From the NCBI RefSeq assembly GCF_016757755.1, contig NZ_CP068437.1:682001-746000 (forward strand): 64,000 bases of DNA, read 5' to 3'. How positions within the stretch are numbered: position 1 is the first letter of the stretch; each line of letters starts with the position of its first letter. Shown here piece after piece: positions 42,901-49,734 of the stretch. Both the position numbers and the translations under genes were made by a program. The notes beneath the pieces are model-generated. The model worked only from the letters and a program-made list of their open reading frames with translations, did not search any database and was not told the origin of the DNA. The DNA is from Shewanella sp. KX20019 (GTDB lineage: Bacteria > Pseudomonadota > Gammaproteobacteria > Enterobacterales > Shewanellaceae).

Positions 42901-44512
42901 TATGCTAAAAGCCAAGGATAAACTGGTTTGTATTGGTGGTAACACCTCTGATGAAAGTTATTTAAATGCATACTCAGTACTAAAAGTAGCAGAGTACGAA
43001 AACGTTGATGCACTGCACCCAGGTATTGGTTTCCTATCAGAAAGCCCACAGTTTGCTGCACTTTGTGTTAACAACGGCGTTAACTTTGTAGGCCCAAGCG
43101 TGCACAGCATGACGACCATGGGTAACAAGTCTAATGCGATTAAGACCTCACAAGAGCAAGGCGTCCCTGTAGTGCCTGGTAGCCACGGTATTTTGACCAA
43201 TGCAGAGCAAGCAGTAAACGTAGCCACTGAAATTGGTTACCCTGTACTGCTTAAAGCGGTACAAGGTGGTGGCGGTAAAGGTATTCAGGTTGTAGAACGT
43301 CCTGAAGACATGATTGAGCTGTTCCAAAAGACCTCAACCGAAGCCGCTGCGGCATTTGGTAATGGTGATCTTTATCTAGAGAAGTACGTTACCTCACTGC
43401 GTCACATTGAAGTTCAGTTGTTACGTGATCAGTTCGGAAATACTAAGGTACTTGGTCTACGTGATTGCTCTGTACAGCGTAACAACCAGAAAGTGGTTGA
43501 AGAGTCTGGTTCAACCATGTTGCCAGAAGAGCTTAAAGAGAGAGTGTTGGAATATACGCGCTTATTAGGTGATGCTACCGATTATATGGGAGCGGGTACC
43601 GTAGAGTTCATCTATAACTTAGACGCCAACGAAGTCTACTTTATGGAGATGAACACCCGTCTGCAAGTTGAGCATCCAGTAACCGAAGCGACATCTGGTA
43701 TCGATATTGTCAGTGCTGGTTTTGATATTGCAGCCGGTCGTTCTATCGCAGAACTCGAGCCACAAAGTATCGGTTATGCAATGGAAGTACGTGTCACTGC
43801 TGAAAAAGCGGCGCTTGATAGCCATGGCATATTGCAGTTGCTACCTAATCCTGGTCTGATTACTGAATACAAGATGCCAGAGCGTGATGACATTGAAATC
43901 ATCTCTATCGCCGGTGAAGGTAAAGAGGTATCACCTTACTACGATAGCTTGATTGCACAGATCATCTGCCGTGGTGAAAGCCGTGAAGATGTTATTAACA
44001 AGCTGCATGATTACCTTGCAAACGAAGTTGTGATTAAAGGTATCGCGTCTAACATTCCATTGTTAACTCGCATCCTTAAAGATGGCACCTTCAATGAAGG
44101 CGTTTACGATACTAACTACTTGCCGCGCTTTATGGCTGAGCTAGATATTCCTGAGCTGATTGCTGAGATGGAAGCTGCTGCAGAAACAGTTGGTGTTGAT
44201 ACTGAATCGCTACGTGTTGGCGAGAGTAATGAGCTTAAGGTAATGGCGCAGGGCGCAGGTATATTCTATACCTCACCAGCACCTGGTGAAGCAGACTTCG
44301 TTAAAGAAGGTGATATTGTTACCGTGGATCAGACGTTAGCGCTTACAGAGGCAATGAAGATGTTCTCGCAAGTAACCCTTGCAGGCTTTAACCGTAAGAA
44401 TGCCGTGCTGTATCCTGAAGATCAGCAGTACCGTATCGAGCGTATTCTTAATAGTAATGCGCAGCAGATTTCACAGGGTGAATTACTGTTTGTAGTATCG
44501 CCAGTTGCATAA
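39959..44512 (+). CDS. Fused acetyl-CoA (or acyl-CoA) carboxylase: CT, BC and biotin carrier in one chain
   Basis: A 1517-residue protein that carries all parts of a biotin carboxylase system. An AccA-like carboxyltransferase half (about 100-330, L-I-D-T-P-G-A-D-A-G-E) and an AccD-like half (about 640-920, S-S-G-G-M-Q-T-K-E-G) come first. An ATP-grasp biotin carboxylase follows (about 940-1390, with G-G-G-G-K-G and M-N-T-R-L-Q-V-E-H). Last is a biotinyl domain with E-A-M-K-M (Lys1467). About 300 residues between the CT halves are unassigned. The usual bacterial enzyme is split over accA, accB, accC and accD. Since those exist elsewhere in Shewanella, this is probably an additional acyl-CoA carboxylase, and its substrate is open. 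It is divergent from lysR. Confidence 0.88.
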   Translation: MTSKNQPANMTQAQTADPLFLKAEHLAKDFSLFPEHSKQTLSEEIKGLLGDDEIQVNLKDLAGLDVDGYVTKVIQPTQDKNRPGAKRMIADLKGKLVTETHIGPFYSAEIELNFGSRTRRIGFIAQERTTANGAWMPEHHLACCKAIRHFAELSMPIIYLIDTPGADAGEVANSQNQAHSISKAIAESANVDVPTVGIVIGAGYSGGAIPLAAANILLSLRDGIFNTIQPQGLQSIARKYNLSWQECAKSVGVSPEELYTSGCIDGIVDFSPSDRDERQHNLRRAIISSVEAVEKAAVQFVRESDDLRAHYDRSLTRFLAPSKNLAALEVNAELAVANNPTMHLNLFGSAYRYLRYLTLRSRIHSISQEQYGRLSKVSVPEGDLLARIQQEQDKVFQSWLSSPDKLVYDEELNKLWGNFIAKRDDVSTERNMLTRLILGEPKENYKKARKALIFNISWSLFHRWKGNAENNFKGLISYLETLPSEVTQADWPELNQLTVLDVIVHDELREDFIWQCHNILVFNALYDNVVGNLASIAKEAMMSKSLSRSSVDNLLHDSIDRALSTQDVTNDKSKFYKWLKYFMSQSNRAELLTRTEQWKSVGFPQLNDSLFVILTYFFERLLPEYFDSEEESSEYTGAINPVRIGRRKDFWNRLTMGYQDLLIQKVLRDEKRAGKMGWDAIVAKFFTQFEEINGDKISANLLNFPGFRLSIEDALDKGIRPCGLITGLADFESDGKPMRVGVAVSNTAFQAGAFDMAAAEKFSALLIECAKRKLPVICFISSGGMQTKEGAAALFSMAVVNDRITRFIRDNELPVLMFGYGDCTGGAQASFVTHPLVQTYYLSGTNMPFAGQMVVPAYLPSTATLSNYLSKVPGAMNGLVENPFTTTLDDQLSSIDPLMPKPTGKIETIIGNALSTLVPEMSVEDEEIVQNDPRALMKPINKVLVHARGCTAVKLIRKAHDNNIDVVLVASDPDMTSVPADMLKAKDKLVCIGGNTSDESYLNAYSVLKVAEYENVDALHPGIGFLSESPQFAALCVNNGVNFVGPSVHSMTTMGNKSNAIKTSQEQGVPVVPGSHGILTNAEQAVNVATEIGYPVLLKAVQGGGGKGIQVVERPEDMIELFQKTSTEAAAAFGNGDLYLEKYVTSLRHIEVQLLRDQFGNTKVLGLRDCSVQRNNQKVVEESGSTMLPEELKERVLEYTRLLGDATDYMGAGTVEFIYNLDANEVYFMEMNTRLQVEHPVTEATSGIDIVSAGFDIAAGRSIAELEPQSIGYAMEVRVTAEKAALDSHGILQLLPNPGLITEYKMPERDDIEIISIAGEGKEVSPYYDSLIAQIICRGESREDVINKLHDYLANEVVIKGIASNIPLLTRILKDGTFNEGVYDTNYLPRFMAELDIPELIAEMEAAAETVGVDTESLRVGESNELKVMAQGAGIFYTSPAPGEADFVKEGDIVTVDQTLALTEAMKMFSQVTLAGFNRKNAVLYPEDQQYRIERILNSNAQQISQGELLFVVSPVA

Positions 44513-44574
44513 ATATTAAATGTAAAACAACCTGCTTACTCTAGTACGTTGTTTTAGCATTAAATAGCCGTATG

Positions 44575-44603
44575 AATACCCACGCTAGCGTGGGTATTTT
44601 TTT
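44575..44603 (+). terminator. Strong terminator after the fused carboxylase gene
   Basis: AATACCCACGC and GCGTGGGTATT form an 11-bp stem around a 2-base loop, followed by further T residues. It lies 62 bases after the stop codon. Confidence 0.9.
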
Positions 44604-44750
44604 GCGCTAATATTGTCATTTGTCAGTCAATAGTATTGCTAAACTTGTGTTTAACCAGCGATAGCAGTAGTTTTGGCTTAGGGTATTGGTATAACTTAGA
44701 GGATTCAATTGATGGGGAGCTTACTTACAGTCCCGTCAATATAGTCGTTA

Positions 44751-45737
44751 ATGAATGAGACCAAGGTTGAACTGGACAGGCTGCAGGAAATGCTTGCTAC
44801 TCTAGAACAAAAAAATAAGCAGCTTAGAGATGAAAAGGCTGAGTTGCTGCGGGAAAAATCTGTGTTGGAGGAAAAGCTCAACGCGGCGTTAGATGGCACT
44901 GGGTTGTGTTTATGGGAACAACATATCCCGTCAGGTAATCTCACCATGTTTAATATGGAGTGGGGGTCATTGTTGGGTTATACCATCGATGAATTAGCTG
45001 CTCACATCGACAGCTGGAAAGGCAACCTGCACCCAGATGATCGTGACTGGGTTATCAACAACTTTGAAGATCATCTCAACGGCAAAACAGAATCTTACCA
45101 AGTGACCCATAGAATGCTACATAAAGATGGCAGTGTGAGCTGGGTGTCCGACCGTGGTCGAATCATTGAGTTCGATGAGGATGGTCAACCGCTGAGGATT
45201 ATGGGCACGCATATCGATATAACCAAAGAGAAGCGCTATGAGCTGGATTTGTCCGAACTTGCTCATAAAGACCCTCTAACAGGTTTATTAAACCGCAAGG
45301 CGCTAATAGAGGCCTATGAAATGTCAAAAACACAAGACCATGCTGGTGGCGCGTTACTGTTTATCGATCTCGATGATTTCAAAGTGATCAACGACCACTA
45401 TGGGCATAAGTTTGGTGATAGTCTGCTGATGCTTATAGCAGACCTATTACGGCAGCAACTGAGCGAGCCGCTGGTGATCGCGCGTTTAGGCGGAGACGAG
45501 TTTGTGGTGTTAGTTAATTCAAGCGACAGAGCATTATTGTCAGAATTGGCTCAACGAGTGCTGGCCTGTTTTATGGCGCCACTCGATCTCGAAAATCGCC
45601 AAATTTCGGTAGGCTTAAGTATCGGTATCTGTCTGCATCAAGGTGAGCTTAGTTTCGCAGAGGTCTGTGATCGCGCTGATAAAGCGATGTACCAAGTTAA
45701 GCGACAAGGAAAGAACAGCTTCTCTTTTGCACTCTAA
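44751..45737 (+). CDS. PAS-GGDEF diguanylate cyclase
   Basis: A 328-residue cytoplasmic protein. An N-terminal coiled coil (about 1-45, L-x-x-L-x-x-x-heptads rich in Glu/Lys) leads to a PAS/PAC fold (about 45-160, L-H-P-D-D-R and G-T-H-I-D-I-T). The GGDEF domain follows (165-328) with D-P-L-T-G-L-L-N-R, F-I-D-L-D-D-F-K and an intact L-G-G-D-E-F. It should make cyclic-di-GMP in response to a PAS ligand or redox state. No membrane segment is seen. No inhibitory-site R-x-x-D precedes G-G-D-E-F. The ribosome-binding site is weak. It ends 8 bases before a convergent lysR. Confidence 0.88.
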   Translation: MNETKVELDRLQEMLATLEQKNKQLRDEKAELLREKSVLEEKLNAALDGTGLCLWEQHIPSGNLTMFNMEWGSLLGYTIDELAAHIDSWKGNLHPDDRDWVINNFEDHLNGKTESYQVTHRMLHKDGSVSWVSDRGRIIEFDEDGQPLRIMGTHIDITKEKRYELDLSELAHKDPLTGLLNRKALIEAYEMSKTQDHAGGALLFIDLDDFKVINDHYGHKFGDSLLMLIADLLRQQLSEPLVIARLGGDEFVVLVNSSDRALLSELAQRVLACFMAPLDLENRQISVGLSIGICLHQGELSFAEVCDRADKAMYQVKRQGKNSFSFAL

Positions 45738-45745
45738 CCAGCCTC

Positions 45746-46666
45746 TCAATTCTGTGATTGATCATTGTTAGCATTATCAATATTGGGAGTCAGTTCTCGG
45801 CTTAGGGCAATAAAACTCTCTGCTGCGGCCGTTAGTGGCAAGTTCTTACGCCAAATAAGGGCTAAGTCCCATGTAAGAAAAGGGTTTAAAGGCCGGTAAA
45901 CAAAAGCATCTGAGCTGACTTTATTACAAATAGGTTCCGGTAAAATGGCGATGCCCATTTCTGCTGCAACCATGGCGGCGATAAAATCCCATTGACCACT
46001 TTGTGCGGCAATATTGAGTTCGACATTGGCTTTGCGGCTTAAGCGCAGCAATAGTTTTGACAGTGAAAAATCATCGTTATACAGAATAAACGGATAGGGC
46101 TCTATGTTGGCCCAAGTTAATGCTTCAATTTCAGCTAACGGATGGTCGTTGGGGATGCAAGCTAGCAGAGGGTAGCCCTGTAAATTGTGGCTTTCAAACT
46201 CTTCAGTATGAGACGTCGGTAATGCGGTAAACGTTAGATCCAAACTATCATTTAATAACGCCTGCTCGGCACCAAAACCGCCTAGCTCAAGAATGCTGAC
46301 TTCGATTCCAGGATAACGTTTTCTATAGTTTGAGAGAAGGTTGATTATCATCTCTCCCATCATCGGACAGACCCCTAAACGCAGCTGACCCGTTTCCAAG
46401 CCATTTAAACGGTTCATATCCTCATGTAACCTATGCCATTGACCCACAATTTGTTGTGCACTACAGGCTAATAATCTTCCGGCTTCAGTTGCGATGACCT
46501 TTTGATTATTGCGGATTAACAAAGGTTGGCCAAGATTCTCTTCAAGGCGCTGGATCATCTTAGTTAACGTGGGCTGAGTTAAGTGTAACTTCTCTGCTGC
46601 ACGGGTGTAGTTGCCCATTTCTACAAGAGTCACAAAACAGTGTAAGTTTTTTATTTGAATGTTCAT
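45746..46666 (-). CDS. LysR-family regulator
   Basis: A 306-residue LysR-type protein. The DNA-binding domain (1-60) has Y-T-R-A-A-E-K-L-H-L-T-Q-P-T-L-T-K-M-I-Q, and the effector domain starts near L-R-L-G-V-C-P-M-M-G. It resembles the CynR/CbbR-like branch more than the one at 38925. The targets are not evident: on one side is a convergent GGDEF gene, on the other a very small gene in divergent orientation. Regulation of that small gene or of a distant locus is possible. The C-terminus is Asn/Asp/Gln-rich and probably disordered. Confidence 0.85.
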   Translation of the reverse strand: MNIQIKNLHCFVTLVEMGNYTRAAEKLHLTQPTLTKMIQRLEENLGQPLLIRNNQKVIATEAGRLLACSAQQIVGQWHRLHEDMNRLNGLETGQLRLGVCPMMGEMIINLLSNYRKRYPGIEVSILELGGFGAEQALLNDSLDLTFTALPTSHTEEFESHNLQGYPLLACIPNDHPLAEIEALTWANIEPYPFILYNDDFSLSKLLLRLSRKANVELNIAAQSGQWDFIAAMVAAEMGIAILPEPICNKVSSDAFVYRPLNPFLTWDLALIWRKNLPLTAAAESFIALSRELTPNIDNANNDQSQN

Positions 46667-46781
46667 GCTTTTTTGGAATGTACTTAATGGCTATTATTCA
46701 TTTTACTAATAGTTGGAAGCGGATTACTTTGACTTCAACCGCATATCCAGCCATTTAATCCCATTTTCTGAGGTCGTTATT

Positions 46782-46922
46782 ATGAAGTCATACCAAGGTT
46801 TATTTGCCCAAGCACTCTATTTAGCCGCAATGCCATTAAACAAGGAAGAAGCGAGCAAGATTCAAGCTAATACTTGTGAGCAGCAACGCTCGTTAGAGGA
46901 AGCTGTCACTGAGAAGGTATAA
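46782..46922 (+). CDS. Possible small protein divergent from lysR
   Basis: A 46-codon frame starting M-K-S-Y-Q-G-L-F-A-Q-A-L-Y-L-A-A, with TGAGG before the ATG; a longer frame from 46713 lacks a ribosome-binding site. The first half is amphipathic or weakly hydrophobic, and the second half is acidic and polar with one Cys. No homologue comes to mind. The position divergent from lysR is typical of a regulator target, but a chance frame cannot be excluded. Confidence 0.35.
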   Translation: MKSYQGLFAQALYLAAMPLNKEEASKIQANTCEQQRSLEEAVTEKV

Positions 46923-47183
46923 AAGGAGTAGTTCAATTTTTTTCTTAGCAAGCAAGCCGTCCGTCAGCTTCACCGTTTAACTCAGGTTCGCTTATCTCAT
47001 ACTAAGCGTGAGTTTATAAATATCTCTTATCACTCCTTGAATCATTGAAGTTGACCATCGGTGATGGGAGATTTTTCACTTTTTAGGTTTAGCCTATTCA
47101 TATCATTGCAGTAGGTAAACGGTGATATGAATAGCGCAACGAGATTTTGCTGATGCTGCTAGATGCTCAGCATCAGCTATGGG

Positions 47184-47798
47184 TCAATGACCAGGTTTTA
47201 AGCCAAGCAAAACCCCAAAGCCTATTAGTGCAATAGCACACAAGTTGTTAATTCTAGTATGGTAGCGAGTTAGAGCGCTGCTTAATCGTTCTGACGTAAA
47301 TAGCAGTGCCACACTAGTGAACCACATTAGGTGCAGTAGCATGATATATAAACCATAAACTGGTGCGATTGTGCTGCCATTATTTAAACTCATCACTTGG
47401 CTAAAGATACTTAAGAAAAACAGCATTGTTTTAGGGTTTAAAACATTGCAAAGAAAACCCTGGGCCAGATATTGCTGACGGCTAGTGGTTAATGAAACCC
47501 CTTTTTCAGGGGTTATGCTTGTCGAAACCGAGATTAAGCCTTTTATCCCAAGATAGATGAGGTAAAGGGCTCCAGCATATCTAATGAGTTCAAAAAGCCA
47601 TTGGCTATGTGAAATTAAGTATCCAATCCCCATTAATGAATAGCCGATATGTACTGTGATGGCTAAGCTGATTCCAAGTGCTGTATAGATGCCAGAGCGT
47701 CTACCATTATTGATACTGTTTTTAAGCACTAGAGCAAAGTCTGCTCCAGGGCTGATAACGATAACGACGCCTAATATGAGTAAACTGATTATTTCCAC
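47184..47798 (-). CDS. LysE/RhtB-family amino-acid exporter
   Basis: A 204-residue inner-membrane protein with five to six hydrophobic helices and the family signature near the start, S-P-G-A-D-F-A-L-V-L-K-N-S. A second block is Y-L-I-Y-L-G-I-K-G. RhtB-type carriers export amino acids such as homoserine or threonine, or related small molecules. The specificity is not readable. It is divergent from a LysR gene 100 bases away, the classical arrangement for inducible export. A 10-bp inverted repeat (47149-47177) lies just after its stop. Confidence 0.88.
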   Translation of the reverse strand: MEIISLLILGVVIVISPGADFALVLKNSINNGRRSGIYTALGISLAITVHIGYSLMGIGYLISHSQWLFELIRYAGALYLIYLGIKGLISVSTSITPEKGVSLTTSRQQYLAQGFLCNVLNPKTMLFFLSIFSQVMSLNNGSTIAPVYGLYIMLLHLMWFTSVALLFTSERLSSALTRYHTRINNLCAIALIGFGVLLGLKPGH

Positions 47799-47898
47799 TT
47801 TTGATTCTCAATGTTCTTTGTTGTTCCCAAATTGTAGAGCGTCGATAGGCAAGTTATAATCGAATTAATTTCCGGTAACTGGTGAGTTTTATTCACAT

Positions 47899-48789
47899 AT
47901 GAGGCACTTGAAAGCATTTCATACATTTCATGTCACAGCATCTTCTTCCAGTTTCAGTGATGCTGCGACTAAGCTACATATTACTCATGGAGCAGTAAGT
48001 AAGCAGATCAAAATTCTCGAGAACTACCTTGGGATGTCACTTTTCTATAAGGAGGGACGTAGGGCGCATTTAACCCAAGAGGGCAAGTTGTTACAGCAAT
48101 ATACAGAGGAAGCTTTTCGTACATTGGAAACAGGTGTTAAGAGAGCAAAGCAGCTTAATAATAATTATCTGGAAGTCAGCTGTGAACCAACGTTAACGAT
48201 GCGCTGGCTTATGCCTCGTCTATCTGAATTTAATGAGTTATCTGGACTCGATATTAGGTTATCAACTGCGGGGGGTCCTGTGACTTTAGGGGCAACAGGG
48301 CTCTCTATGGCTATTCGTCGTGATGATTTCGTGCTCAGTGATGATTATATTAAGCGGCCGTTAGTTGAAGAGTGGGTCGGCCCTGTGATGTCGAAAGAGT
48401 ACTGGGATTCAGTATCGAATGAGCCATCAAAGCTTAAGCTACTTCATAGCCAAACTCGGCCTCAGGCTTGGGCGGCATGGTTAAAGGGGGCTGGCCAACC
48501 ATTTGAGAAAGCCCGTCAAGAGCAAACATTCGCTCACTTCTATTTCTGCTTTCAAGCTGCTGTCGATGGTTTAGGTGCGGCTCTTGGCTCCTACCCTTTA
48601 GTTGTTGATGATTTAAGAAGAGGTAGTCTTATCGCACCATACGGATTTATCCGTTCGGGTCATAGCTATATCGCGATCAGCGACCCGAGTATGGTCAATG
48701 GAAATCAAACCGCATTTTCTAAATGGGTCGCTGACCAGCTAGCGGTTTGTATTCCCGAACAACATGAAATGAGGCCTGACTCGTTTTAG
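47899..48789 (+). CDS. LysR/GcvA-like regulator, divergent from the LysE-type exporter
   Basis: A 296-residue LysR-type regulator with the GcvA-like helix-turn-helix F-S-D-A-A-T-K-L-H-I-T-H-G-A-V-S-K-Q-I-K (residues ~18-37) and an effector domain (about 90-290). The Ser-rich start (T-A-S-S-S-S-F-S) is usual for this group. The divergent LysE-type gene is its most likely target, probably induced by the exported amino acid. No A+T-rich inverted T-N11-A site was confirmed. It ends 20 bases before a convergent DUF5062 gene. Confidence 0.88.
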   Translation: MRHLKAFHTFHVTASSSSFSDAATKLHITHGAVSKQIKILENYLGMSLFYKEGRRAHLTQEGKLLQQYTEEAFRTLETGVKRAKQLNNNYLEVSCEPTLTMRWLMPRLSEFNELSGLDIRLSTAGGPVTLGATGLSMAIRRDDFVLSDDYIKRPLVEEWVGPVMSKEYWDSVSNEPSKLKLLHSQTRPQAWAAWLKGAGQPFEKARQEQTFAHFYFCFQAAVDGLGAALGSYPLVVDDLRRGSLIAPYGFIRSGHSYIAISDPSMVNGNQTAFSKWVADQLAVCIPEQHEMRPDSF

Positions 48790-48809
48790 CAGCGTTAATT
48801 TTTGCTGTG

Positions 48810-49070
48810 TTAGTTGAGTAGCTCGTGGTTTTCAGGCAGTTGACGGCTGATCCACAGCACCAGTTTGTGCTTCATATTCGGGCCATCTTCTTTGTCTTTT
48901 GGCAAGGCTTGAATTAGCTTGTCTGTAACCAATAATCGGTAAATGCATTCCACTTTGTCTTTAGGAGAAATACCCTGACCAAAATCGTCAAAGCCTCTTT
49001 TCTTGGCGTAACCTACACCGATTTCCATCGCTAGCTTAAGTAGCTGTGCATCGTGCTTTCCAGACTTCAT
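48810..49070 (-). CDS. DUF5062-family small protein
   Basis: An 86-residue soluble protein: M-K-S-G-K-H-D-A-Q-L-L-K-L-A-M-E-I-G ... L-V-L-W-I-S-R-Q-L-P. I recognise the pattern of DUF5062, short proteins found throughout Shewanella and Vibrio with no known function. It is mostly helical and basic at the start, with no signal peptide or Cys. It lies downstream of the nap operon on the same strand, but behind a strong terminator, so it is probably transcribed on its own. Confidence 0.75.
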   Translation of the reverse strand: MKSGKHDAQLLKLAMEIGVGYAKKRGFDDFGQGISPKDKVECIYRLLVTDKLIQALPKDKEDGPNMKHKLVLWISRQLPENHELLN

Positions 49071-49227
49071 ATATCGATTCTCATTGGAAATGTTAATACT
49101 GAATTTACGCTATTGAGGTGAGAATTCAATGGCAAAATGGTGAAAGTCATTGGTTTATGCCATAACCGTTACAGTTATGGCCAATTCTGTTGTGCTAAGA
49201 CATTTAACGGTTAATAAAAGCGCATAA

Positions 49228-49261
49228 AAAAATGCCGCTCAGGTGACTGAGCGGCATTTTT
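49228..49261. terminator. Bidirectional terminator at the end of the nap operon
   Basis: AAAAATGCCGCTCAG and CTGAGCGGCATTTTT form a 15-bp perfect stem with a GTGA tetraloop. A/T runs on both sides allow termination in both directions. It lies 23 bases beyond the napB stop. Confidence 0.92.
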
Positions 49262-49283
49262 AATTATGCATTATGACAACGGT

Positions 49284-49709
49284 TTACTGAGTTGAAAAGT
49301 AGTTGTCAACCAGCTCCGTCTTGTTCTCAGCTTGTGGCGTATGACACTGAGTACAGTTGTAGTACTGTTTATTTAACTTAGCATCGGCAAGTAGGTGCGA
49401 CGGGTCGATCTGTGTCGCTTTCATCCGTTTAGCTTTTGCTGGGCTATGGCAGCTCATACAACCGTTTTTCTTCAGCGTAATCGGGTATCCCGCTTTATGT
49501 GGGATCATCGGTGGCTGATGTACAAAAGTACGCTCAATCGACTTACCACGTTTTGGGTAAATCGGTGCTGCATCAGCTGCACGAATGTCGGTGATCTCAG
49601 ATTGACCCAGTGACATCACATTCACAGGCTCTGCTGATGTGGTTGCTTGTTGGCCAGAGCAAGCGCTAAGCGCCATCACTAGCGCAGCTGCAGTAAATAA
49701 TTTTTTCAT
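49284..49709 (-). CDS. napB: NapB, diheme cytochrome subunit of periplasmic nitrate reductase
   Basis: A 141-residue diheme c-type cytochrome with the heme motifs C-M-S-C-H and C-T-Q-C-H and the axial-ligand His residues of NapB (F-V-H-Q-P-P-M-I-P-H). It takes electrons from the quinol side and hands them to NapA. The N-terminus M-K-K-L-F-T-A-A-A-L-V-M-A-L-S-A-C-S-G has a lipobox (L-S-A-C17), so it may be a lipoprotein anchored to a membrane. That would be unusual for NapB, which is normally soluble. It follows napA by 25 bases. No napG, napH or napC lies between or after. Confidence 0.92.
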   Translation of the reverse strand: MKKLFTAAALVMALSACSGQQATTSAEPVNVMSLGQSEITDIRAADAAPIYPKRGKSIERTFVHQPPMIPHKAGYPITLKKNGCMSCHSPAKAKRMKATQIDPSHLLADAKLNKQYYNCTQCHTPQAENKTELVDNYFSTQ

Positions 49710-49734
49710 CTTTTTATCTCCGCTTATTGGCTAG

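Noticed and set aside
42822..43227. Minus-strand frames inside the fused carboxylase
   Set aside because: They are shadows of the biotin-carboxylase domain.
47149..47177. 10-bp inverted repeat after the LysE-type gene as terminator
   Set aside because: No T-run on either side. It is noted as a hairpin in the gene entry but not called a terminator.
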